In this document: piece by piece, positions 34,730-45,867 of the stretch
Position numbering within the stretch: position 1 is the first letter of the stretch
Layout: every line of letters starts with the position of its first letter
NCBI RefSeq assembly: GCF_000835495.1
Contig: NW_015622545.1
Location: forward strand, 1,690,777 to 1,754,776
Source: Cladophialophora immunda
Taxonomy: Eukaryota; Ascomycota; Eurotiomycetes; Chaetothyriales; Herpotrichiellaceae
Direction of reading: 5' to 3'
DNA length: 64,000 nt
Made by a program: the position numbers and the translations under genes
Notes under the pieces: generated by a model
Seen by the model: the letters and a program-made list of their open reading frames with translations, nothing else
The model's database searches: none
What the model was told of the DNA's origin: nothing

Positions 34730-35426
34730 GGACCATCACTTGAATTCCCAAACAGATTGGTAACGACTCTTCCTTCTCCGGTTTCACTCTTGCCGACAGG
34801 ATGAAGGGGGTGAGGGCAAGAGACGATGGCAGTGGTTGGGGGGAATGGCAATGACGGGACGTGTGAAATGGAGGATCATGAAGACCGGCGATAATGAACC
34901 CGAGCCTGACATGAAGCAGAAGCACGAGCACGAGCGAAGTCGATACAGCCGGGTCGAAGTCACTGGTAGAGAGCAGCATAGGCAGCAAGTATATCGAGAT
35001 TGGTGTATTGGTACGCTTTATCCTCCCAAGGTATCAGCCTTAACCATTCCCAGCATTCTCTAACCTACTTATCCTTATCCTTATCAGCATCACACAACCA
35101 CGCACAATTGAGGGACATCGTTGTCGGACCATGTTCCAATCCTTTTCCGACCCCGTTCAGGGCTGGCGCGGTGATGCCGTCAGCCACGCTCTCGAAACTC
35201 GGCGCCGCGCGCTCGGGAGTATTGCACACCGTATTCTCAGCTGAGGGTTGAGGCTGCCCGGAACCGCTATTCGATGGGCTGGCAGCGGAGGTGTTGGCCC
35301 CCGGGGTGGAGGCTGTGCCGAAGACAGGAGATGAGACGGCGCCATAAGGGCTTACACGCGAGTCTCCTTTTCGACGGTTAGAACCCTTGAAAAGGAGGCG
35401 AGCCTGTAACCGTGGGACGTAAAGGC
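34730..35426. other. Intergenic 3' of SLA2
   Basis: No gene recognised. GA-rich beyond the SLA2 stop, then GC-rich sequence. Confidence 0.5.
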
Positions 35427-35989
35427 GTTAGGATACCCGGCATCAAAGAGATGACCTGCAAGCTGACAATGACCTCAAGCAATATAACAATAAACTCCTA
35501 CAACACGACAATGACCGCCTATACCAGGAGAACGGCCGCCTGCCCGCTGAAAATCAGCGCCTGCGATATGACAACGACCTCCAGCGAGACGACATTGATC
35601 GCCTGCAAAACGACAATGCGGCGATCCCAGAGCTGCAAGAGCAGCTGACGGAGCTGGAGAGGGCCACAGGTCGAGATGATGATGGGATCGCCCTCGTCGT
35701 TCCTGGGCAGCGCCGACTCTTCGGTTCCGGCCCGTGGATGAGGAGGCGTTCGGGGCTGATACACATATCCAACCCTCCGAGCCAATATATCCACCAATCC
35801 ATCCCGAATCCTTTTGTTCCTTTTCGCTCCGCCGGGGCGCCACCAATGTTTTGGTGGTTGGCCATTGGATGGCAATGCTCAACCCCGCCCCGGCGAAGAC
35901 AGACACATAGCCATGACCTGGCATGTCTTGATCCTGAAAATCACCATCCAGGCGATCCTCATCCGCCCAAACCTTTCCTCCCGCGATAG
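35427..35989 (+). CDS. Coiled-coil open frame, possible exon
   Basis: The frame opens after a TTAG that could be a splice acceptor, and there is no in-frame ATG at its start. It begins with about 65 residues of coiled coil with repeated Asp-Asn pairs (LQADNDLKQY, NDRLYQENGRL, NDLQRDDIDRLQNDNA), then a Pro/Arg/His-rich tail. The opposite strand is also open for 256 codons because the repeats avoid stops on both strands. Upstream exons were not found, so this may be a relic. Confidence 0.3.
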
Positions 35990-38900
35990 GGATATTTATT
36001 ATCCCTGAAATCTTGCGGATCGAAACCCGAGCCTTTTCTCGAATCCCTCCGCGATATAATCCTCCTCCATTCGACCGCGGAACATGCTTTCCTTCATCAA
36101 AACAACCCCGCCAGCCACAGGCAATGTGGAGCCTGGCTTCTGCATATTCCATCCACGATCGACCTCCCTTCTTTGGTCCTCGAATGACCGAATTTCTCGA
36201 GGAACGCCATCCTAATATTTTCGACGGCCGACCGGACGCCGCCACGCTAGATATTCAAGGGGCGACGCATGCCAAACCGACCATCATGGACTATGACGTG
36301 TCGCGCCGGCGCAACGCGTGTCGCTATGATGGTCTCTCTCCCTTCGTCCTGTTGTCCTCTCGATATCTGGCCTCTAGCCGTCCCCTCTTGAAGCCTTGAC
36401 TCGACTCGTCGTCTTTCGCGCTGAGAATCCTCTCGCTCTCGAGCGAAATTCTCCCTCTCGCGGTTGTCGTCGTCGTCCACGCTCAGCAGACCCGGTCACA
36501 TCCGTTGACCCCGCCGCGTCTCAACTCAAAGTCTGCGTCATTTGTGACTACAGACGCGAACGATATCGAGCGTAGAAGTTGGACTGGGTGGGTGTAAAAG
36601 GGGATCCTTCAGTGGTTTATATCTCCACGCCTTGTCCTGGTTCTCAAGCCGGCTCTGGGGTCGTATCCAATCTCATCCGGGGTCGGATCCAATCTCACGT
36701 GCTTTGACCGGATCGTGCTGGAAGAGAGAAGCCGCACAAAAAAATCAGAAAACGCCGAAACCTCCCAAAAAAGTAGAAAATGAAAAAAAAAACTGTGCTA
36801 AAAAAAAAAGAGAAAAGAAAGAGGAGCTCTGCTCCTCCAGGGGGGGGAGAACGGGCTTCTTATAGGTCTCGAGGCCTGCTGTTCCTTGGCACCCTCCCTG
36901 CTCCCTGCTCCCTGTCGATTCCTCCTCGTCGTCAGTAGCTGTGAAAGCGCGTAGTCCTATTGTGGTAGTGCCGAGGCAGAACAGCCCACGGCCTGCGGAC
37001 TTGGCCGAGTCTTGGACAACCAGCGCCGGCGAATCGCAGCTTGTTGTCGCCTTGCTGCACTCAATACTGCCCAATCAAGGCGTGTAGATACCAGTGTGAA
37101 ACCGGGGCTGATGTGAGATTGCGGCCTGCCCATTGGGTGGTGCTCGAGCACATGTTTGTCGCAGCTGCCCCCCATCTTAAAGTCGCCGAGCGAGATTTGC
37201 AAAGGAGTTGTTTTGTAAAGATGCGGTTCCGAGTACAAGAAGCACGAGTACTGTAACAGCGGAACCGGTGCGTGAGTGATTGCTTGTTCACCGCCGTGTT
37301 GCTGCACTATCTTGTTACGTTTTGCTTCATCCTGCCAAATGTCGATCTGTCAAAAGTGAAACACCGCCCCTCCTCTCCTCGAGACCGGCAGCTCAACTCG
37401 CAGCAAGAAACAAAAGCAATCGGCCCGCTGACTGACCGACTGCCTGATTGCTAGAATTGGGGGTGACTGACTGTACTCGGTAGAAGCAGATCCAGAAGCA
37501 CCCTTCCACCTATCCCGCCGGCGAGACCTTCGCGACGGGCGAGCTCAAGCACAGAATCCGTCCCTCACTTTTCCTCCCCGCGTCCTCCTCGACCCCCTCT
37601 CGATCCTACCTGCGAGCAAGCGAGACTGCTTCTCTGAAGCAGAGTTGCGAAAAGCAAAACATGTTCTATACTACACAGGCAGGGAGGTGGGAGCGGCGGG
37701 AAGAGTCTAGATAATGTCATCACGGAGGTGCCCAGGGCCCAGGGACATTCGAGGCCCTGGAATCAATGCAAAGTCCATTCAAGACAACGTCGCGGAGAAC
37801 TGGGTGAATGATGGACGAAGCATACGAGGTATCCCGTATACGCCCCAAGTCAATGCGGGTACGGGTGGGCTTCATTGCAGCAAGTGCGACTACCATCCCG
37901 CAAGATTCCACGTCACGCATGGACACGCACGCGGCAGACTGCGACGTTGCTTGTTTTTGCCATCAACGAACCAGGATATATATATTTTGTGCTATGTACC
38001 GCGTAGAGATAGTATACGCGTCTTGATCTTTCCAGGAGCCCGAACTCCGCCGGGGTGTGGTTTGACCTGCGTCTTCCCCTCCGTCTTGGTCGCCCCGTGG
38101 TCTTGGGGCACGTGTATATTTCCCACGTGGGCCTTGGGGTTGTCCTACAAAGACTGGAGTGGCCGTGTATTTCTGGCGGCACGTGTATGGTATTTCTCCT
38201 CTCGGAATTTTTGCTGTGGAAGGCATTCCCACCAGCCATCAAGTCCATCAGGGCTGCCAGAGGGTCGGTGGTTCCGTGGACCACTGCTCCGCAAGACCTG
38301 AGCGCGGCGGAGGCCGACTCTCCTCCCAAAAGAAGTCCCTTGTGGACACAATGCTCTCGCAGATGAGGGGGCTCCCGCTCCAAGTATTTGGTATGAGCTG
38401 CGTCGAACCGCTTCCGTCTCGAGTCGTGCGGACCTCTCGCTCTTGGGAAGCAGCTCTCCCTCCGCATCTCCATAAAGGGAGACTCTTCTCCATTTGAGAG
38501 CACGGACAAGATTACTTCGATCGCAAACTTTCGAGTTTTGAGCTTTGAGGTCCGCGATCCCACGGGAAGAGGGAAATTCTTTCTGGGATAGGCTGTCTGA
38601 CCTGGTTTTCAGACACCGTCGCAGTTCATAGATATGAATTGTGTAAGAGATGTTCCATTTTTTCTAACACTCGCTGTGGATCACGACGACACTGTATGAT
38701 CTTGGACGTAGCCGAGTGTGTTGCTGCACGGTGGCGGTGTTCAAGGATGGGGGAGCGCGCGGAGGTCACTTGAGCTTGACCATGGCAAAGAGGTGGGTTT
38801 TCTCGTAGGGAGTTGCGGAACAATTGCAACTGGACGGGCGGAGGACGGAGGAGATGAGGACAATGCGGGGTTTTTCATGCTTGATCGCGATGCCGCCTGA

Positions 38901-40210
38901 ACTGACACTGCGGCCAGAATGTTGGTGTCATAGAGGGTTCAAAGGACTCGAGAGGGATTCGGAGGACTCGACAGGGAATTCAGGATTCGAGGGAGATAAG
39001 AAGACCACTCGAAGAGGGTTCAAAGGACCCCCTTCAAAGGGGTTCTTGTCACAGTGTGAAAGATTGATCGATTCAGCCTTGAGGCCCAAGGCCCAAGGGC
39101 AAGCCAGTCTAGAGACAAGGTAAATAAGGCTGAGAGCGCCCAAATGAGGGGTGGTCACGTGATGTTGTCAGTTGTATCCGCAACAATGCAAAGGACGCGA
39201 CAAGACAGTGGGCGCGACAGAACAAAGGATCCGTGATCGGTCGACGTCGACTTCACATCAATCAGTCATCTCTGGGGGCCCGGAAGTGGTTGAATTCAAC
39301 CTATCAGTTGCGTTCGACTTGGAGAGTGTCAGGAGGAGTCGACGAAGCCGTCAAGTTCAATGTCCCCTAACACAGTTAGCTTTGCATTAGGCTTGTTCTT
39401 GATGGGAGGTTGAGCATCAACGAGCTGACACCACGAGCGCACGAGGCTCGAAGTCAGCCTTTAGGAGGCTGGTAGGATGTTGCACCACTCGAGCGACGCG
39501 AGGTGTCGCTGTCAGTTATGTGGACGCAGCTCCGCAGACCTGGAGAAGATATGAGTGGGAAGACTGTGGACTGCAGGGTTGGAGTGCAAACTGCGGGGTC
39601 GCGTTCAAGTCAAACATTCCAAGAACCATATAGAGAGAGACACTGTAAAGGGACTAGTGTGCGTCCACCAAATTGAGATTACTGTATAGATGTACGGTAT
39701 ATGAGCCCAGGCTAGCGCTCCCGGTGCCTGGCAATACTTGGAGTGAAGACCTGCTGAGGTACAGGAGAGGGAGACAGCCACTTTTCAGACTTGTTCCTCG
39801 TGCCGGTGAACAGATTGGCAGCCATGTAGACTAAATACCGAGTCTGTTCGCTGGAGAAGTCGGACCAGTGAACCGAGACGACTCGAAATGCAGCAATACA
39901 ACTTCACCCTCACCTGAGTTGTTGCTTTCAGTGCCATGAAGAGCGGGCAGGAAGGGCCAACTTTGATTCCTCTTGGTGGGACACCATGATGATTCGCATG
40001 CGCCGACCTTGATGGGGATGAAGACTGGTACCTCAACATGACCTGATCAAGGGAATGTATCTGGAGAATCAAATGAGATTTCCAGACCGTGTTCCTTACT
40101 TCACTCACTGACGCCAAGCCCATTCATTTTCACAGGTGCGGTACCGTGAGGATTTGAAAAGATTTGGTAGCAAGGTGAACTTTCTCTCTCCCTTCTCTCC
40201 ATCTCTTGTT

Positions 40211-40213
<3 letters not shown>
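35990..40213. other. Gene-poor 4.2 kb
   Basis: I find no supportable gene. Visible items: a 23-bp direct repeat GGGGTCG-ATCCAATCTCA at 36655-36700; A-rich tracts at 36735-36815; and GA-rich text at 38930-39040 in which GAGGGTTCAAAGGAC recurs. Frames of 100-200 codons at 37714-38563 exist on both strands over the same DNA and look spurious. Confidence 0.45.

Positions 40214-40257
<44 letters not shown>
40214..40257 (+). repeat. (AC)22 microsatellite
   Basis: A pure 44-base dinucleotide run ending 10 bases before the start codon of the zinc-ribbon gene, so it lies in its 5' leader or core promoter. It is in frame with the gene and would read as His-Thr repeats from an upstream start. Confidence 0.95.
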
Positions 40258-40262
<5 letters not shown>

Positions 40263-40267
40263 ACAAA

Positions 40268-41285
40268 ATGGCGTCTTATTGCCCATATTGCGCAAGAGAA
40301 GCTGACCACGGTTGGCGATACTGCATGTTCTGCAGAATGCCTCTGCCACCGGGCATCCGACGTCCAATTTCTGGTGGATATCACCCATTTTCAGGTGGAC
40401 ATCACCCAATTCCAGGTGAACATCACCCAATTGCCCAACCCTTGAATGGGTATCAGCGACAAGTTGCACAGTTTCGTGATGGATACCATCATCGGCCGAC
40501 GACAACCATGCCGCTCCTCACTAGCCCGCTTCAAACCCCTCACACGCCGAACAATTGTCAAGACCAGGACGTACAGGGCACTCCACTACGACTCCGGTTA
40601 CTGAACGTGTCAGATGGGAATACTCAGAATGTGCGTCAACATGAACCTCGTCGCAACCACTGGAATGCCTCACATCGCCGTACTCAAACACGTCGATCAA
40701 GACGCGAGTCTCGCGGTATGTCGACCCCCAGAGAAGGTCCGGAGGCCACACGGAGTGAACAAGCCGATCAACCCCCTGAAGACGGCGAAGCATCCACTGG
40801 TGCGAAAACGCCTTGTATCTCAGATGACAATGCTATGGAATATGGCGAAAAGAAGGATGAATGGATGGCCGAGATCCCCGGGAAACGAGCGACTGCGAAC
40901 ACAGCCACAGAAGAAGCTGGGAACAAGCCAGATGCGAAGCCAAAGGCTCATATCCAACAAAAGACTCCCGTCCAGCGCACCAAAGTAGTCTTCCCAAGGG
41001 ACTCAGCCCAACATGCGGCCCTAGGAGCGCCGAGACTCTCGATTACATTTGGAAATATGCCACCAGTGAACCAGGACGCAGCCCTTACACAAAATTACAA
41101 GACAGAAGTCCCCGAATAGGACCCCGAGACTTTCCACAGGACTCCGAGTACCTGTGAAGGGCAAACCTGGTGAATCGGATGGAGTTTCGAAGAACGATCG
41201 CAAGAAGGCTTCAGAAGCGGACGATGAGGCGTTGGTCACTATTTGGAGAGGAGAGGAATGCGTCGACGGAAGTGTTTTCCCATAG
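40268..41285 (+). CDS. Zinc-ribbon protein with disordered tail
   Basis: Starts at an ATG in excellent context (GCGACAAAATGGCG). The first 29 residues form a compact zinc ribbon, CPYC-x10-CMFC, then a 21-bp tandem repeat encodes three copies of a Gly-Gly/Glu-(Tyr/His)-His-Pro motif (40370-40432). The rest is Arg/Glu/Thr-rich and disordered. Unspliced, the frame stops at 41119 (283 residues). A different frame then continues as convincing protein (VKGKPGESDGVSKNDRKKAS...) to 41285. A 40-bp intron, 41066-41105 (CCA|GTGAAC ... GACAG|AAG), would join them into 325 residues. That intron is short for the gene set here, so a frameshift is the alternative. Function unknown; zinc ribbons of this type often bind nucleic acid or partner proteins. 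Confidence 0.55.
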
Positions 41286-41706
41286 AGAGCTTCAAGGAAC
41301 CATAGCCAATGAAGTGATGTGCCTCAAAGGCTTGGGGTTGTTCGATCGGCAGTAAGTGCACCCAGACCATAGCTTGCCCTATTCTTGTGTTCGCCCAGGT
41401 CGCTCCAAGGCCAGGCCAGGTACGTAGAAACGAGGCAAACTTTGTTGAAGAAATAGCACTTGAGCGAGATCACGAATTGGACTGTCTATCTGCGCCCGTG
41501 GCTTGTCGTTTATATACAAATCGCTGCGGCCAAAGACTGCCACACAGATCTCTTGGGGGACGGCATCCAATTTGACGTTTACGCTAGCCTGTGGGAGCCA
41601 AGTGGTGCATTACGGGTCGGAGATTGCACCAATCACATTCACTGCTTCTCCGACGTTCGCTGGCTGGAACAAGAGGCGTTGGATTCAACCCCGGTATAAT
41701 GCTGCG
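41286..41706. other. Intergenic, no gene recognised
   Basis: Separates the zinc-ribbon gene from the HchA-type gene. Short overlapping frames only. Confidence 0.5.
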
Positions 41707-41713
41707 TATAAAG
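41707..41713 (+). promoter_or_regulatory. TATA box of the HchA-type gene
   Basis: TATAAAG, 67 bp before the start codon, followed by a C/T-rich stretch up to the ATG as in strongly expressed fungal genes. Confidence 0.6.
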
Positions 41714-41779
41714 GTAGAGAGGTTGCCTCCACGGACACTGCATCGAGTTTCCCTACCACCATCCACTCTTTCTTGCACG

Positions 41780-42661
41780 ATGTCCAGTTCATCTGACCGT
41801 ATCCCCGTCCCGGACCAGGCTGAATCCGACGCCTGGTTCCCGTCGCCTTTCTCGCTGACGCAGTACGTGCCCTCCAAGACTGACTTTGACGGTGCGGACT
41901 ATCCGGACGCGTATAAAGGTGGCAAATGGAAGATTCTCCTCATTGCCACGCAAGAGCGCTATCTGAAAATGGCCGGCGGCGAGTTCTTCTCCACTGGCAA
42001 TCACCCGGTCGAGATGCTTCTGCCGGTGCTCCATCTCGACGCAGCCGGCTTCGAGGTCGACATCGCCACCGTCTCCGGCGACCCGGTGAAGCTCGAGATG
42101 TGGGCGTTTCCCAAGGACGACGTCGCGGTCCAGAACGTCTTCCAAAAGTACAAGGACAAACTGCGTCAGCCGCTCAACCTGGAAGAGGTCTGGGGCAAGG
42201 GATTCACGAAAGAGACACCGTACATTGGCATCTTCATTCCCGGCGGACATGGCGTCATGAACGACGTGCCCTTCTCGCGCACGGTGGGCAACATTCTGCG
42301 CTGGGCGCACGCCCATCAGCGCTACTTCATTTCGCTCTGCCACGGCCCGGCGAGCATGCTGGCCGCCAACGTGGACAGGCCCGCCGGCAGTAAATTCATT
42401 TACGACGGCTATCGGATCACCGTCTTCCCGGACTCGCTCGACCAAGGACCCAACGTCGACATCGGATACATCCCGGGGAAGATGCCGTGGCTCGTCGGCG
42501 AGGAACTGCGCAAGCTCGGCGTCATCCCGCTCAACAAGGGCATCACAGGTGAGACGCACCGGGACCGCTATGTCCTCACGGGCGACTCGCCGCTGGCGTC
42601 CAACAATCTGGGAAAGCTGGCTGCGCGCGCTATCCTCGATGAACTTGCGGAGCATTCCTAA
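41780..42661 (+). CDS. HchA/Hsp31-type DJ-1 superfamily protein (glyoxalase III / chaperone)
   Basis: 293 residues, no intron. The whole length follows the bacterial HchA pattern: KILLIATQERYLKMAGGEFF, STGNHPVE, VPGGHG-like IFIPGGHGVMND, SLCHGPA with nucleophile Cys187-His188, then TGDSPLASNNLGKLAARAIL at the end. Known relatives convert methylglyoxal to lactate without cofactor, act as holding chaperones and are reported to repair glycated groups. The common fungal Hsp31 proteins are about 235 residues and of another subgroup, so this longer HchA form is notable. I chose the ATG after the TATA box and C/T-rich leader; the frame upstream is not protein-like. The coding sequence is visibly GC-rich against its flanks. 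It is convergent with the Zn2Cys6 gene. Confidence 0.88.
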   Translation: MSSSSDRIPVPDQAESDAWFPSPFSLTQYVPSKTDFDGADYPDAYKGGKWKILLIATQERYLKMAGGEFFSTGNHPVEMLLPVLHLDAAGFEVDIATVSGDPVKLEMWAFPKDDVAVQNVFQKYKDKLRQPLNLEEVWGKGFTKETPYIGIFIPGGHGVMNDVPFSRTVGNILRWAHAHQRYFISLCHGPASMLAANVDRPAGSKFIYDGYRITVFPDSLDQGPNVDIGYIPGKMPWLVGEELRKLGVIPLNKGITGETHRDRYVLTGDSPLASNNLGKLAARAILDELAEHS

Positions 42662-43062
42662 AGTTCGTCGCTGGCTGGAACTTGAAGTGAGAAGTTTCTA
42701 AGCCGCGAAGTGGCATTTGGAGGAAGTTGTATGTAGCATTGGAAGTAGCTTCAGAACCGAAACGAATCACACTCCTTTTTATCTCAGTTCGATCCCAGAA
42801 CTAAACGTCGTTATCATTGCCGAAGGCTGATGACACAGGTGATTCCTTGAAACCCCCACGTAGCCTCGGGCCCATAGTAGTATCGTATGTCGCCAGAAGC
42901 TGAGATTCGGCTGTCATGCTTGCCTGGTGCGCAGCTATTGTGCAGGAGGAGCCCGTTGGGCTTCTGCTCAGACAGCCGACTGGCGGCTGTGGAAGCATTC
43001 AGTGAGTTGCAACCGGTCCAACAAAGCGAACTGGTTCTTGGGCAGTTTCGAGTTGTTTGATA
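42662..43062. other. Convergent intergenic region
   Basis: 3' ends of two converging genes; no feature recognised. Confidence 0.5.
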
Positions 43063-45187
43063 CTACGTGAAATTCGACATCCACTCGTCGTTCGAAAGAT
43101 CGCCCGTCCATAACCACAACTGTCCGACATCATCAAGCGGACCGCCGGCACTTGACGTAAAGTCCAAGTCTCCAAAGTTGAGCTCCAGCAGATTGCTTGC
43201 AGCAACGTCATCTCTCAGTGCTGTTCGATCATCCAAAAGATCAGCGATTTGGTCCACCGAATCTGCTTTATGATCAGTGACAAGCCGCAAAACCAAAAAT
43301 ACCAGAGACGATAATCAAGCGGATTCACCTCTGGCGGGTTTGTGGTCACTATACTTACATGGCAGTGGTTGGCTGTTGAGCAGGATGTCTTTGGCTGACT
43401 CCTGGCCGTTCTGGGGATCCACGCGGAGTTCCAACGCCTTCAGCACCCCCAAGCTTTGAGTGGCGAGCCGGTAGTTCTGGCTTGGAAAGTCCTCGAACAG
43501 GTTGACGATTTTCTTTAGGGATGCAAGCCATGTTGGCTTCTCCGGGTTGCTTGGTTGGGAGGCAAGCATGAGGCAGAGGATCACGCCAGCCGTAAAGGAG
43601 CAGATGGCAACATGCATTGCGGCGTGCGACGACCGGCAAATCAGCCTCGAGGCCGCAAAAGTCGAGATGCTCGCGGTGCGGGTAGCCGATTGGGAGAGCT
43701 GTCCAATTCCATCGGCTTGATGGTGTCGGACGTCATGGCCTTCTCGCAGGTTCTTGGGAAAGACGGCTTGTCTGAACAATACCATTTGAAGGTTGTCGTA
43801 CGCCAACTGGAGAGCAATGGCTTGCCACTGCACCTGTAGGGGCTGCCCATTGAATCCTGGGCCATCGCCAGAACATTTCAGCCGGTCCGGCACGCTCGCA
43901 AGCCAATCTGTCAGCTCGCGACGCACTTGAAGGAGGCCACGAAGCTGATTGGTCTGCCTTTTTCGACCGAGGAACGGGCCCATGATTCGGTACAGGCGTG
44001 CCTTGAGCTTGTGATACGTCAAGGGTGATGTCGACTCGGGTGCCGCCCCTGAGCGGGCGATATTGCCACGGACGTCGATTTCTGGCACATCACAGTCCGA
44101 ATCATCGATGGCACATGGCAACCCAAATGCCACAGCAGCATATCTTTCAGAAAATCAGTATCTAACAACGGGGGGCCACAGCAGGATACAGACTTATCAC
44201 AAATTTCCAAAGCCCACCAAACCAGGCAGGCCTCGGATGTGCTGCTGCGTGATTGACGATGAAGGCCCATGGCTTGGGCACATCGGACGCCACTCCCAAA
44301 GATGGCAAAGCCGAGATAAGGTAAGCCGTTGAACAGATGGAAACTTCCCAACAAGATGGCAATCTGAACTGCTTCCAAGCTTGGATCGGCCATTATCCTT
44401 GAGAATGCAACGTCGACCACACTCATCATTTCCGAGCGCAGGGCAGCGCTGATTGGCAAGCTGGAGGATGTCGCATCGTTGGTCCACAGATAGTGTGCCC
44501 CCAGACCCCAGACTAAGGACATTAAGAAGCAAAAGTTGCGATCGGCCGTCTCCATGTACTCCCCAGCTAGGGCTAGAGTCGACCGTGTGCGGAAACTTGA
44601 TTCGTCAAGAACCTACCATTTACCGTCAGCGTGTCTTTTTGGACAGACTGTCCGCTCACCCCCCAAACTTGCCATCATGAACCAGTTGACCGAGCTGAAA
44701 TAACTATCTGATAGCATATTCAGCACCACCGGTGACGGAACAGCGTAGGGCAGCTCATCGCGCCAGCGGAACGTCGTAGAGTCATTGACCCAGCAAGGAC
44801 GACTGCCTGGAATGGCGTCGACACTTTCAACCGCTTGTCGAACAACGTCGCGGTCGAGCAGCTACCAGTGGTTATCCAAGAGGTCTCTTGGTGGCGGCAA
44901 GGAGACCTCAGGTTGGCGATAGCGCTCACCTGTTTGCTCAGGTCGACGATGCTGCTTTCCTCCAGCATGACCGGTCTCTCAACCGCGGCGGGTATAATCA
45001 GCGGTTGGTGAGTCGGAGGGACGCGTAGACCTGGAGCCACACACACGTGTCCAGATTGAAGGCATGGCCGGCAGGGTTTGTTTGGTGTGCACTGCATGGG
45101 TCAGTCCTCTGGTTGTTTCAATCCCGAAGCAGGATGCGTTGCCTTTGACTTTCGGGCCCTGCACCTTTCGCAGGCTGTCTGCCGCAT
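43063..45187 (-). CDS. Zn2Cys6 transcription factor with fungal-specific domain
   Basis: Nuclear DNA-binding regulator. Six exons on the minus strand: 45187-45143, 45091-44930, 44861-44673, 44612-44194, 44143-43329, 43265-43063; 610 residues. The zinc cluster (residues 6-32, CERCRARKSKC-TPNKPCRPC-LQSGHVC) is rebuilt exactly across intron 1. The regulatory domain (about 110-400) shows LPYAVPSPVVLNMLSDSYF, SSVNWFMMVLDESSF, the helix GSGVRCAQAMGLHRQ and CDKYAAVAFGLPCAIDDSDC. The acidic C-terminus (DDVGQLWLWTGDLSNDEW) resembles an activation region. Introns 1 (45092-45142) and 3 (44613-44672) begin with GC, not GT (AAAG|GCAACG and ATG|GCAAGT); both end in AG. The other introns are GT-AG. The target is unknown. 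Confidence 0.85.
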
Positions 45188-45867
45188 GATCCAATCCAAT
45201 GTTTCTCCCCGGTGTCTGGGTTCAATCGTCCAATGGGTGTTGCAAATATACCCCAAAACAGTGCAGCTGTAGACTGTCTTTGACTTGGTGGAAGATGGAC
45301 GTTCATCGAGACAAGCTGCGTAAGCTGCTTGCTGTCTTAACACACTTTCCCCAACGTCAAACCCCAGAATGGAGCCCCCCATCTGGAACCCCACCGGTGC
45401 CACTTTTCAAGCCAGATGCGGCGCGTGCCGATGTGTATGCTTCGAGTTAATCTAGCTAAACGAGTTCTCTACCTCCAAATCCAGGTATGAGTGATCCAGT
45501 GCTGCGCTGTGTATCTGGAAGCAACCTTCTTTCGGCTCTCTTTCGGTCCTTTGTCGCGGGAGGGCCATGCCTAACAAACAACTTATTCGGTCACTGCCCA
45601 AACAGGCTGTCTCTGCCAGACCTGCCTTGGTTTCACTTTCTTTGTATTGGGTGAGACCTACTGCCCTGTTTGGTTTGAACTGCCTGGACTCAGGGCACGT
45701 CCCAGACTATAAATCTCACCAACTTCTGCTTTACAGCTTTCTCAAACACAACAACCGACTTTGCATCCAACATTGGGTACAACGCCAATCGCAACCACAG
45801 GTGCAACCTCCCGGATCACCTTCCAGGCTTCCACCATCAACATTCATCACTTACCTTGCCGTCATCC
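45188..45867. promoter_or_regulatory. Divergent promoter region with TATA box
   Basis: Lies between the Zn2Cys6 gene and the next plus-strand gene. TATAAAT at 45708-45714 is 154 bp before the ATG at 45868 and is followed by C/A-rich leader sequence. Confidence 0.45.

Noticed and set aside
35475..36245. 256-codon frame on the minus strand
   Set aside because: Antisense of the coiled-coil repeat; Gly/Cys-rich pattern follows mechanically from the repeated Asp-Asn-Leu codons.
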